NCBI GenBank assembly: GCA_963725415.1
Contig: CAVRZY010000311.1
Coordinates: 1-26,343 of the forward strand
Reading direction: 5' to 3'
Length of the DNA stretch: 26,343 bases
From: CAVRZY01 sp963725415
Lineage (GTDB): Bacteria; Acidobacteriota; Terriglobia; Bryobacterales; Bryobacteraceae
Shown here: positions 1 to 7,897 of the stretch, in pieces
Numbering within the stretch: the first letter of the stretch is position 1
Layout: every line of letters starts with the position of its first letter
The notes under the pieces: generated by a model
What the model saw: only the letters and a program-made list of their open reading frames with translations
Database searches by the model: none
What the model was told of the DNA's origin: nothing
Program-made: the position numbers and the translations under genes

Positions 1-581
1 AGACCAAGAACCTCGTAATAGGCTTCCATGGGGGACAGTTGTCGCTGAGACGGTATGAGCACGTCGCCGGCGTAGACGCCAGGGATCGAGTCCCACACTT
101 CGCCCGCATCGACCGGGCAAGCGAACACATCGATCCGAGATGGGATCAACTGTCCACCGTTCTTCAGCCACTTTGTCCTGAGGGCACCAAGAATGGCGCC
201 GATCCCTTCGTCATTACCGACGCTGCCGATAAGCTCGCCAACGATAACGTCGACTTTCTCGGGCAAGTCAATCGTGAGGGCGTCTCCTTCGAGCAGGACG
301 ATTCGGTCGTCCATTTGGAGTTGCTCATTTGCACGGGCGGCAAATTCGAGGATCTCCCGATGCCGCTCGATTGCGTAGACCCTTGCAGCTCCGGCTTCAA
401 CTGCCAATCGAGCCAGGATACCGGTGCCTGTTCCCACGTCGGCAACGACCATGCCAGGTCTTACGATCTCTTCTACCGCCGTTGCGAACGCTTCGACTCG
501 GCGGCTGTCGAGCACGTACAGGAGGTGGATTCGTGGGTCCCAGTACACGGGGTGCTGGCAGTAGTTGGGGATGATCTTCAC
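1..581 (-). CDS. PRMT-like SAM-dependent methyltransferase (3' part outside window)
   Basis: Class I methyltransferase of the protein arginine methyltransferase type; its C-terminus lies beyond the window. About 193 residues are visible. Motif I (DVGTGTGIL) is at residues 48-56, the acidic residue at the end of strand 2 is E72 (VYAIE), and a GD pair follows at 99-100. A loop GELIGSVGNDEG carries E116 and E125. Their nine-residue spacing matches the double-E pair that holds the substrate guanidinium in PRMTs. The GTG start overlaps the stop of the upstream radical SAM gene (GTGA) and no Shine-Dalgarno is evident, so translation is probably coupled. Fold and SAM binding are well supported; the substrate (arginine, another amine, or a small molecule) is unknown. 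The N-terminus is short, without the long helix of eukaryotic PRMTs. Confidence 0.8.
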   Translation of the reverse strand, partial: MKIIPNYCQHPVYWDPRIHLLYVLDSRRVEAFATAVEEIVRPGMVVADVGTGTGILARLAVEAGAARVYAIERHREILEFAARANEQLQMDDRIVLLEGDALTIDLPEKVDVIVGELIGSVGNDEGIGAILGALRTKWLKNGGQLIPSRIDVFACPVDAGEVWDSIPGVYAGDVLIPSQRQLSPMEAYYEVLG

Positions 582-2143
582 GGTCGGTATCCGCGCGCCA
601 GCACGCGGGCCGCAGTCTTGCGATCCAGGTATGGATCAGGCAGCGTTTCAGCATGAGAGCAGCGTGCCGCGGTTGGCGATGAGGGCAGGCTTTGGGCGCT
701 TCCCGCGGCGTCCCGACTTTGGGCGATACCACCATTCAAAGGACTGGCCGCCTGGCTGGTCGCAAGCCAACCACTGATGCGGTCCAGGAACTCCTTGATA
801 CTCTGCCGCAACCGTGGGAAGCGGCTCGCCATCGAGGCCATTCGATGCCTGTAATGCGGCGACTGATAGAACTTGCGTAGGCAGAGCGCCTGCAAGTCCT
901 TCATCCGCGCAGGAGAGATCGAAGCGTGCCGATATACCAGGTTGTTGGTATCAAATCGGCTGGAATGGCTCTCGCAGGTCGGCGGGAACGATGAAGACCA
1001 CGGCGTACCTTTGAACGGGGTCGCGATGCTGACACGAAGCTGATGTATCGGGAGATATTCCAGCTTGGCCGTAGCGGCCAAGACATCCAGCTCGGACTGC
1101 CAGGGAAACCCAATCATGGTGAACGCCCAGTTGAAGATGCCTTCATCGTGAGCCCACTGCAGGACCTCACTCGCCTGCCCGAGTGCATGACGTTTGCCGA
1201 TCGCTTCAAGCGAGGCATCATCACCGGTTTCTACCCCCCAGCAAATCTTGGTGCACCCGGCGGCGGCCATCAGGTGCAGCAAGCGCCGATCCACAGTGTC
1301 GATCGACGTCTCGCACATCCAATGCACGCCGAGGTTTGCTGCAATCAACTGCTCGCACAGTTCCACCACGCGCTTCCGATTTACGGTGAAGGTCAGGTCC
1401 GCGAACGAGACATAGTTGACCCCGAATGCGTCGCGAAGGTATGCCAATTCGGCAATTACGCCCTCTGGCGACCGGAACATAACCTGGTGCCCCCAGTGCT
1501 GGGGCGAACAGCAGAACTTGCACGAGAAGGGGCACCCGCGGGCATAAAGAAGCGAGGCGAACCGCACCGTGCTGGACGGCAGAAAACAAATTCCGAGCGC
1601 TTCGGCGCGGTGAAGGCGGGGTTCGCGGAGCGGCCAGGGCAGCCCATTTAGGTCCGTGATCCGCGGCCGCGCACCGGTAAACTGCGGCTCACCGTTCGGA
1701 GCAATGTAGGAGATGCCTGCAACCGTGGAGAGCTCCCGCCGAGCCTCAGTTGCGAGAAGTAGGGCCGCGAAGGTTTCCTCGCCTTCACCGATGACACACA
1801 CGTCGAAGTCACCGAGCAGATCAAACGCCGCACCCGTCGGGTGGCTCCCGCCGGCGACAAGCAGGTGAGGGGGAAGCCGGTGTCGGATGCGTCGCCCCAG
1901 ATCCGTGGCGATGTCCGCGTGTTTGCTCAGCACTGAAATGCCGACAACCTCGGGTTGGAATTCGACGACCTGCCGTTCCAGGTCAGCCCAGTCTCCTTCA
2001 ACTGGGACGAACAGCCGCACCTCGTGCCCATCCCTGGCCGCGCGCGAGAGCACGTAGCCGATCCCGAGGGGTTCGTCAGGGTCAGGGTCGAGACCGAGGT
2101 CAAGCTCGATCGGCTGCGGATAGATGCCGGCAACGCGCGTCAG
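578..2143 (-). CDS. cobalamin-binding radical SAM enzyme
   Basis: About 521 residues from the inferred start. The N-terminal Rossmann part looks like a B12-binding domain, with AGGSHPT and VIGEGEET motifs typical of that fold in B12-radical SAM proteins. The radical SAM core follows with CPFSCKFC, giving cluster cysteines near residues 204, 208 and 211. Members are often methyltransferases or cyclases in cofactor, lipid or natural-product pathways; the substrate here is unknown. The first ATG/GTG-type codon in frame is GTG at 2053, but homology-like sequence (VAGIYPQPIEL...GIGYVLS) continues upstream to a stop at 2164. In that stretch the only plausible initiator is CTG at 2143, seven bases after a strong AAGGGGAG. 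The start is therefore inferred. The gene ends by overlapping the methyltransferase start. Confidence 0.87.
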   Translation of the reverse strand: MTRVAGIYPQPIELDLGLDPDPDEPLGIGYVLSRAARDGHEVRLFVPVEGDWADLERQVVEFQPEVVGISVLSKHADIATDLGRRIRHRLPPHLLVAGGSHPTGAAFDLLGDFDVCVIGEGEETFAALLLATEARRELSTVAGISYIAPNGEPQFTGARPRITDLNGLPWPLREPRLHRAEALGICFLPSSTVRFASLLYARGCPFSCKFCCSPQHWGHQVMFRSPEGVIAELAYLRDAFGVNYVSFADLTFTVNRKRVVELCEQLIAANLGVHWMCETSIDTVDRRLLHLMAAAGCTKICWGVETGDDASLEAIGKRHALGQASEVLQWAHDEGIFNWAFTMIGFPWQSELDVLAATAKLEYLPIHQLRVSIATPFKGTPWSSSFPPTCESHSSRFDTNNLVYRHASISPARMKDLQALCLRKFYQSPHYRHRMASMASRFPRLRQSIKEFLDRISGWLATSQAASPLNGGIAQSRDAAGSAQSLPSSPTAARCSHAETLPDPYLDRKTAARVLARGYRP

Positions 2144-2149
2144 TGGAGT

Positions 2150-2157
2150 GCTCCCCT
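2150..2157 (-). promoter_or_regulatory. strong Shine-Dalgarno supporting a CTG start
   Basis: On the minus strand AAGGGGAG lies seven bases before CTG at 2143 and overlaps the stop codon of the 62-residue ORF upstream. It decides the start of the radical SAM gene, because no ATG, GTG or TTG exists in frame between the upstream stop and GTG 2053. CTG starts are rare, so a base error at this codon is an alternative. Confidence 0.5.
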
Positions 2158-2345
2158 TAAATTATGACGCAACCGAAAAACAACGTGAGCAAACCGCCCT
2201 CCCCGGTACGACGGGGCAGCATTGGGCCCGGCGGAGTCGCGGGCGAGTTGCATACATGGTTTCGGCGGCCGAGCCGCTCTTCTGTGATGCCGAGTGGCAG
2301 GTAGGTGCGTCCACGACTCGAACGGTTGGGCGGGAAGCCCTTCAT
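2157..2345 (-). CDS. small ORF (62 aa), unrecognised, coupled to neighbours
   Basis: I do not recognise this protein. Its ATG overlaps the stop of the preceding nucleotidyltransferase gene (ATGA) and its TAA touches the Shine-Dalgarno of the radical SAM gene, so it exactly fills the gap in the operon. The product has a polar, Arg- and Pro-rich body with a Cys near residue 32 and a hydrophobic end (LLTLFFGCVII). Its place beside a B12-radical SAM enzyme and a methyltransferase makes a modified-peptide precursor conceivable, but there is no recognisable leader motif. The two other minus-strand frames are also open for 30-37 codons here, so chance cannot be excluded. Confidence 0.3.
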   Translation of the reverse strand: MKGFPPNRSSRGRTYLPLGITEERLGRRNHVCNSPATPPGPMLPRRTGEGGLLTLFFGCVII

Positions 2346-3106
2346 CTCAATACGTACTCCTCAGGGACTTCATACCAGCGCAGTCGCTCACCGATCACGT
2401 TGCGAAGGTGCCAGCGTAGCGTCTTCCGACAAGCTGCCAGTGCGTCCTCAATAGCTCGGCCTCGCCCGCGTACCGCTGCCCGCACGACATCGTCTCGGAT
2501 CAGAGCGGCCCAGCCCTCGACGCGCCGGAGGTTTATCCGCACTGTGTGGTGCCATCCCCAGTTCGACCCGCATAACCGGCAGATGTAGTCGATCTCCAAA
2601 TGGTCAGCCTCCTCGGTCGTTGGCCGCAAGTCGAACGTCGTCAGGAGTGCCAACGTGTCCTTGACGTCCCGCTCACTCGGAAACACCACCTGGAGCTTCG
2701 CCAGCAACAGATCAGTCGCCGAGATCGTCAGCGGATGCAGATACAGCCGATGCGCCAGCTTCAGAACATGGCACATCTCCAGGCGATCAAGTACCACGTC
2801 AACTCGCACGCGGTCGCTCTCCGCGGTGCTCATGGTATAGAGCAGGCGATCACCGCCACCAAGCAAATTGAATTCCCGTTGCGGCTCCAGCCCTAGGCTG
2901 CGAAACAGTGTTTCCAGCCGCGCCCGTTCCCGCCGCAGGCCCAGTAGGTCAATGTCGTTGGGCTGACGGTGCAATTCCGGCGCGTGCCCAAAACCACGTG
3001 CACACCGTTTATTGATCGCGAGACCTCCCAGTAGCCGGACGCTGCAGCCGGACTTCGTTGCCTCCTCCAACAGCTGGCCGGCCACCCTGCTGAGGTCAAA
3101 TCCCAT
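2342..3106 (-). CDS. AbiEii-like nucleotidyltransferase
   Basis: 254 residues with the layout of the AbiEii/AbiGii nucleotidyltransferase family. The GG of RLLGGLAI is at 27-28, the metal-binding DxD in NDIDLLG at 51/53, a third acidic residue at D103 (VRVDVVLD), then an ATDLLLAKL helix (K137) and ERDVKD (145-150), resembling the conserved late motifs of the family. Such enzymes transfer a nucleotide to RNA, protein or a small molecule, and AbiEii itself is a toxin. The C-terminal third has a CRLCG motif and many Arg residues that I cannot assign. It begins 15 bases after the preceding nucleotidyltransferase gene. No AbiEi antitoxin is adjacent, so a classical AbiE toxin pair is unlikely. The actual substrate cannot be read from the sequence. 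Confidence 0.75.
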   Translation of the reverse strand: MGFDLSRVAGQLLEEATKSGCSVRLLGGLAINKRCARGFGHAPELHRQPNDIDLLGLRRERARLETLFRSLGLEPQREFNLLGGGDRLLYTMSTAESDRVRVDVVLDRLEMCHVLKLAHRLYLHPLTISATDLLLAKLQVVFPSERDVKDTLALLTTFDLRPTTEEADHLEIDYICRLCGSNWGWHHTVRINLRRVEGWAALIRDDVVRAAVRGRGRAIEDALAACRKTLRWHLRNVIGERLRWYEVPEEYVLR

Positions 3107-3121
3107 CGCTGGCCACAGTGC

Positions 3122-4426
3122 CTAGTAGAACAGGAAGTCTGGACAAAAACCCTCGCGAGTCGCGCACTGTTTCCTAAGCGATTGAAAGACCTGCGAGGTC
3201 TTCTGAATCAGCCTGACGAGTGTGCCGCTCAAACTCAATGCTGGGGTCTCCTTTCCATGGAGCAACAGGAAAACGTCTTCATATGTGACACCACCCTTAA
3301 GCGGCTGACCCTCCTCCACCCACCTGTAGTACGCGTCAAAGGATTCAGCGATGTCATGTCGGAGCGGGTTAAGTTCCTCCTCCCAGGCTTTAACCCCCCT
3401 AGAGAGCCTACTGACAAACCGTGTGACCCAGGAATTCCAGTTGACCGATCCCCTGCCCGGCATCTCTCCAAGTGCCTTGACCTTCTTCTGAAACTCCGCC
3501 TGCAATGCAAAAGTAGGAATGAGTCCGGGTCTTCGTGCGAGGTCGCAGAGCTTCCATTGATCCTCAGATCCCAAGCCCATGTGCGCCAGTTGATACAGAA
3601 CTAGACTATTCATTACTGCGAAACTCCAGGTGAGTACACGTACGCACTTGAGCTTAACCGTCTCAAGCATCAACTTGACAGCCTTAGAGTCAAGCTTATC
3701 AGCGGCCGCCTCCGCGAAAAGATCCCGGAGGTTATCCATGTACATCGCACTCATATAACGGCACGCTGCGTGGTACCACAACAGTGGAAACCACTTCGCG
3801 AGCAAGTCCAGATCTACACCAAAGTAATCCTTAGCCAGCGTCTGTTCGAGTTCCGTAGCGAACTCCAACCCAAGTCCCCCAGGAGAGTGGGTGTAGAGGA
3901 GCACCGACTCGAAGACGATCCAGTAGCGCCACGCCTCAAACTGCTTGTTCTCATCGCGCTGGCACTTAAGATTGTCCTGGCGGGTATGATCGTGGCTGCC
4001 GGTAAGGCATTCCTTTTCCCGAAACCTCGCATTCGGCCAGTCGGACATGCGGTCAAGCCGAACGTCGTGGCTTTTGAGATCTGCCGTGAAGCGTTCCATG
4101 AGGGAGCGCCAGTATTGACTGTGTGGGTCACAGCCGTCGACGACACAAAGAAGGTCGAGGTCCGATCGCAAGTCCGTCCGCGACCCACTCCCCGTATTGG
4201 GCCCCGCCGGATAGGTCTCCAAACGGGCCAGAGATCCCGGTGCGAGCACGGCAAGTTTGACAGCGTCCCAATGTTGGCGAGCTGACTCTTGCTCTCCGTC
4301 AAGAAAGCTCGCGATCAGGTCTGCGTACCGACGCGCGGTCGCAAGCGAGTTTTCATAGCGACCAGTAAACTGTCTGATGGCTTGCGGCGGCTGTGGAGCT
4401 CTCCCCGGAGGTACCCTCTCCGACAT
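3122..4426 (-). CDS. GlnD/DUF294-like nucleotidyltransferase with helical C-terminal region
   Basis: 434 residues. The nucleotidyltransferase signature is APGSLARLE (G64, S65, R68, E70) followed after a Gly/Pro-rich insert by RSDLDLL (D89 and D91). This is the GSxxRxE...SDxDL layout of the GlnD N-terminal and DUF294 families. The rest, from about residue 165, is largely alpha-helical with many aromatic residues and no motif I can name; HD, ACT and CBS domains of true GlnD are not seen, so it is not a PII uridylyltransferase. It lies about 120 bases after the ATPase gene. GGAGG sits only three bases before the chosen ATG, which is close, so the start is moderately certain. Base composition here looks lower in GC than in the genes right of 8.9 kb. 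Confidence 0.75.
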   Translation of the reverse strand: MSERVPPGRAPQPPQAIRQFTGRYENSLATARRYADLIASFLDGEQESARQHWDAVKLAVLAPGSLARLETYPAGPNTGSGSRTDLRSDLDLLCVVDGCDPHSQYWRSLMERFTADLKSHDVRLDRMSDWPNARFREKECLTGSHDHTRQDNLKCQRDENKQFEAWRYWIVFESVLLYTHSPGGLGLEFATELEQTLAKDYFGVDLDLLAKWFPLLWYHAACRYMSAMYMDNLRDLFAEAAADKLDSKAVKLMLETVKLKCVRVLTWSFAVMNSLVLYQLAHMGLGSEDQWKLCDLARRPGLIPTFALQAEFQKKVKALGEMPGRGSVNWNSWVTRFVSRLSRGVKAWEEELNPLRHDIAESFDAYYRWVEEGQPLKGGVTYEDVFLLLHGKETPALSLSGTLVRLIQKTSQVFQSLRKQCATREGFCPDFLFY

Positions 4427-4548
4427 GAGCCTCCGTAACCGACCGGATCATTCCGTGCAATTTGGGTTCTTCACTCTCGACGTGCCACATTGGAATCCTC
4501 GTTCTAAGCGCAACAGTCGGTTGTCGACGTTCTCCACTCTCAGCCTCT

Positions 4549-6219
4549 TCACTGCGTCGAGTCCCGTAGAATGGTCCTTAATGGCTCCTGACCGCAAAGA
4601 CTAATGAGCAACTTGGCCAACGACGGAGGTAGCGGTAGGTCTGCTCGCTTGACATCGAAGTCGAAGAGTCGGCGCAAGTCCTTCCGGAATTGGACGTCCG
4701 AACAGACAAGTCGGCGGCTGGGAGCGGCCACCGCTACCGCGAGGACCGTCTTGATTCGCTGCAAGTCTTCTGCAGTGAGGCCCGCTAAGAACTGCGCAGT
4801 CGCGGGCGTGGTATGCACGAGGTCCGACGTGCCACTGCTCGCTTCCGACCTCAGCGATAAGCAGGGCAACTCTCCGTAGGCTACCATCGCCTCGAGCTTC
4901 GGCGTGTCTTTGCCCCACATGTTGCCAATCCAGTAAACGCGCCTCTGTGATTTCGCCGACGCCTGAATCCAGAGCAGTTCGTACGCCGTGTTGGCCAAAT
5001 CAGCACTCCGTGGGGTTGACACAACACAAACCGCGCGGTCAGACACTGAAACCGTGCTGTCAAGGCCCCAGACGAGGTCCATGATCACAGCCGTGTTGCT
5101 GATCCCCGGAGCATTGTCCAAAACCACAACCTCGAACTCGCCGCGCAGTTCGTCAAGGAGCCACTCCAGCCAAGCTTGAACGAGTCCCCATTCCTGCCAG
5201 TCAGGCGATTGCAGAAGACGACCTGCTCGGCGAAGGAACTCGGGGCGGTGAGGAAGCACGACTGACTCAAGAGGTGGCGCCGAAGTAGGCAGAAATTTGG
5301 ACTTTATGCGACAGCGACTAAGTACCTGTTTCCAACCATCTTTCAATTCCTGACTGGCTCCATTGTTCTCCTCCAAAGTCCGTGTTGTTAGGCTGAACGG
5401 CAGACAACGAAAGCGTGCTAGTGGTTCTCTGTTAAGCTTGTCGTTGAGGTGCTCAGCCAGGGCCTCAATATTATCAGGAGCCGCGGCGTCGTCGCCAAGC
5501 TTCCGAAGCTCAGAGTCCCTATCAAAAAGAGGAAGTACGTCGCCAAAGAAAAGCGGAAATGCGGGCTCTAGCGGTGGTGGGAAGTCAGTTCCCGCGGTGC
5601 CGAGAAACTGTAGAGTGGGTCCGGTGAAGTCCAGGTCCACTATGACAACCTTCTTGCCTTTGGCGGCGCACGCGCGCCCGTAAAGTTGGGCAAGGAGGGA
5701 TTTGCCGGTACCGCCTTTGACCGAGTGGAGCGAGATGATCTTTAAACGACGAGGCTCGCCTTCTTTGGCCTGGTCGGTTTTGGCCGGCTGTCCGGCGGTC
5801 GGATCCGGTGAGCTCCAATCATCAAACCAACCGAGCTGCCACGCGAGTGCGTAAGCCAGAAAATAGTCCGCCGCCGGTGCTGTCTGAAACACGTCTAGCA
5901 GCCGCTTACGGGTGGTTGGTTTCAGACCGCGAGTAGCCAAGAGCCAGATGGCCAGCAGGCGGGCACCGAGAGCGCGCCGCTGCCTGGCACCCAGGCATCC
6001 ATCCATGAACGCGATCTCACGGAGATACTCGGAGGCATCAAGGAGTACCGCTTCCGAGGCTTCCGTCACGACGATTTCTCCGACGCACCGCTCGAAGCGG
6101 TCGATCAGTTCTCCGAAAAGTGGGGGGAGCTTGTCTTTGGTATCGTCAACGGGGGTTTCAAGCAAGTGCTTGCGCAGTCTTGTGAACAACTCACTTCGTT
6201 TTTCAGCGTCGTCAGCCAT
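4549..6219 (-). CDS. ParA/MinD-type P-loop ATPase with N-terminal helical domain
   Basis: 556 residues from the chosen ATG. Residues 1-150 form a predicted helical region I do not recognise. From 160 there is a deviant Walker A (HSVKGGTGKS, 166-174) with the signature lysine, a VVIVDLDFTGP strand (192-201), and a late DNAPGIS motif (368-374) matching the Walker B area of the ParA/MinD/SIMIBI class. There is a roughly 150-residue insert between these motifs and a long C-terminal extension, so it is much larger than a plasmid ParA. No parB or parS is visible; a signalling or positioning role in this operon is more likely than plasmid partition. An upstream in-frame ATG at 6273 would overlap the permease gene, while ATG 6219 follows AGGAGG by 11 bases and was preferred. 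Confidence 0.8.
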   Translation of the reverse strand: MADDAEKRSELFTRLRKHLLETPVDDTKDKLPPLFGELIDRFERCVGEIVVTEASEAVLLDASEYLREIAFMDGCLGARQRRALGARLLAIWLLATRGLKPTTRKRLLDVFQTAPAADYFLAYALAWQLGWFDDWSSPDPTAGQPAKTDQAKEGEPRRLKIISLHSVKGGTGKSLLAQLYGRACAAKGKKVVIVDLDFTGPTLQFLGTAGTDFPPPLEPAFPLFFGDVLPLFDRDSELRKLGDDAAAPDNIEALAEHLNDKLNREPLARFRCLPFSLTTRTLEENNGASQELKDGWKQVLSRCRIKSKFLPTSAPPLESVVLPHRPEFLRRAGRLLQSPDWQEWGLVQAWLEWLLDELRGEFEVVVLDNAPGISNTAVIMDLVWGLDSTVSVSDRAVCVVSTPRSADLANTAYELLWIQASAKSQRRVYWIGNMWGKDTPKLEAMVAYGELPCLSLRSEASSGTSDLVHTTPATAQFLAGLTAEDLQRIKTVLAVAVAAPSRRLVCSDVQFRKDLRRLFDFDVKRADLPLPPSLAKLLISLCGQEPLRTILRDSTQ

Positions 6220-6244
6220 GCTTGATATCGCCTCCTGTGAGAGC

Positions 6245-7879
6245 TTACTCCGGAGGGATCTGCTTGAAAGCAAGCGAGAGGTCGATGCCGCGGCGCCGCT
6301 GCATCGCGGCAGCGGTGAAATAAACGGCGAACCCGCTCAAGAAGATCCCGAGGTTGATGAGAAACATCAGGAATGGGATGCCCCTGCCGCGGCCGGCGTC
6401 AACTGCGGGTGAAAGGCTGATGCCAGAGTATGGGTCGGACAGAACAGAAGCATCGCAGACCAGGATGCCAAGGATACTGAGCACACCCAGTATCGTAACG
6501 GCTGGCACGCCCCCAAGGCGCCAACGGATGGGCAGGTTGTCGAAACTGAAGGCGCGGCGGTAGGGGAGGATCACAGCAGCCAATGAGGTGAGAAGGTAAG
6601 TCAAGAAAGCCCCGACCACTCCCACCATGGCGGAAAACGACGGGAAGAAGGCGAATAGCGCCAGCCCTAGCTCAGCCAGAAACGCACAAACGGCGATAGC
6701 CAGAACCGGCGTGTGCGTACGTGGGTGAAGCTCACACAGACGCCCAGGAACGAGCTGGTCGAGGGACCATGCCAGCAGGTTTCGCGTCGTGGGTCCAATC
6801 GGTGCAAGGATGAAGGCAATTGGCCAATACAGGCAGCCAACCAAGACGAATCCGCCCAACCAAGGGCTGCCGCTGGCAATAGCGGCGAGTTCCGAATAGT
6901 AGATCGGGATCGACTCCTTCGGGGCCACCGTAAGCGTGTACCCGACAGCGCCGAGGAGTTGGGGCGTAACGGCGCGCTGGAAGCCGAGCAGGCAAAGAAA
7001 CACCAACCCACCCGTGACAAGTGCTGCGAGCGGCAGGGTGATTAGCTGCGTCCGCTCGGCACGCTGCACCTCACCCCCAAGATACGTGGACGCGTTGCCC
7101 CAGAAGAACCAGTTGGCGATGTAGTAGAAGACTGTGCAGGTGGCGACGAGGGAGAACGCTCCGCTGGCCTGGAAACCGAGTTCCGATGCCCGGCTGAGGA
7201 GTTGTTGGCCTGCGTGCTTAACACCGAAGGCCTGGGCCACGTAGGCGTCGAAGCGGGAGGCGAATTCGCCGGCCGAACACGTCAGCAGCGCTACGACCAT
7301 CACCATCAACGATGCGAGACCGACGAGGAATAGCCAACGCTGGAGACGTGCCACGAGTCTCGTTTGCAGCATGTACGCGGCGGCGGTCAACGCCAGAACA
7401 GCCGTGCCAGCCAGGAACGAGCCCCACGGTGTTGCTACCCACCGGGCGGCGCCGAAGCAACTGCCCACGCCATGCGCGCCAAGGAAGCGGAGTGCCGGCA
7501 CCAGACCGTATTGAGAGAGCACGTAAGAGCCGAAACCGACGTAGATCAGAAGCCAGACCGTAATGTTCCAGTTGCCTGCGAAGCCGAGGACCGGATGCAG
7601 GATGCGGCTGTTGTAAACGTAGTCCCCCCCAGAACGTGGGAACGCTGCGGCGAGCGAGCCGTGGACGAGTGCCGTGGGCAGAGCGATCAGGGTCCCTACC
7701 AACGTGGCAAGGAGCGGGCTGGCGCTCGGGTAGAACGCCGGCACGAACAGGAGTGTCAGCAGTAGGACGAGTCCGGCGTTGATGAAGCTCTGGTTGAAAA
7801 GAAATGCGTCGAGAGGCGACAACTGCCTCACGAGACCGGTGGAGCTGCGCGCAAAGACCGGCTTGGGCGCTTCATTCAT
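6245..7879 (-). CDS. APC-superfamily amino-acid permease
   Basis: 544 residues with about 12 hydrophobic segments. The sequence SGGDYVYNSR at 83-90 and onward matches the conserved substrate-binding region after TM2 of APC-type amino-acid transporters, and the first helix carries the usual unwound polar region. It would import (or exchange) an amino acid or amine across the inner membrane; the substrate cannot be told. It starts 18 bases after the phosphoesterase stop, with GGAG seven bases before ATG, and ends 25 bases before the ATPase gene, consistent with co-transcription. Its presence suggests that the system uses or exports an amino-acid-like compound, which is inference. Confidence 0.85.
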   Translation of the reverse strand: MNEAPKPVFARSSTGLVRQLSPLDAFLFNQSFINAGLVLLLTLLFVPAFYPSASPLLATLVGTLIALPTALVHGSLAAAFPRSGGDYVYNSRILHPVLGFAGNWNITVWLLIYVGFGSYVLSQYGLVPALRFLGAHGVGSCFGAARWVATPWGSFLAGTAVLALTAAAYMLQTRLVARLQRWLFLVGLASLMVMVVALLTCSAGEFASRFDAYVAQAFGVKHAGQQLLSRASELGFQASGAFSLVATCTVFYYIANWFFWGNASTYLGGEVQRAERTQLITLPLAALVTGGLVFLCLLGFQRAVTPQLLGAVGYTLTVAPKESIPIYYSELAAIASGSPWLGGFVLVGCLYWPIAFILAPIGPTTRNLLAWSLDQLVPGRLCELHPRTHTPVLAIAVCAFLAELGLALFAFFPSFSAMVGVVGAFLTYLLTSLAAVILPYRRAFSFDNLPIRWRLGGVPAVTILGVLSILGILVCDASVLSDPYSGISLSPAVDAGRGRGIPFLMFLINLGIFLSGFAVYFTAAAMQRRRGIDLSLAFKQIPPE

Positions 7880-7897
7880 GGCAATGCTCCGGGATCT

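Noticed and set aside
2162..2255. 30-codon Cys-rich frame on the minus strand (from ATG 2257), in the radical SAM frame
   Set aside because: No ribosome-binding site and a stop before the radical SAM start; kept out in favour of the coupled 62-residue frame, though not excluded.
2342..3106. Classical AbiE toxin-antitoxin pair
   Set aside because: No AbiEi-type antitoxin gene precedes it; the neighbour is another nucleotidyltransferase.
4549..6219. Plasmid partition locus
   Set aside because: Only the ATPase is present; there is no parB, parS iterons or replication gene nearby.
4604..6412. Plus-strand ORFs opposite the ATPase and permease genes
   Set aside because: They mirror clear minus-strand genes and have no recognisable motifs; judged to be antisense shadows.
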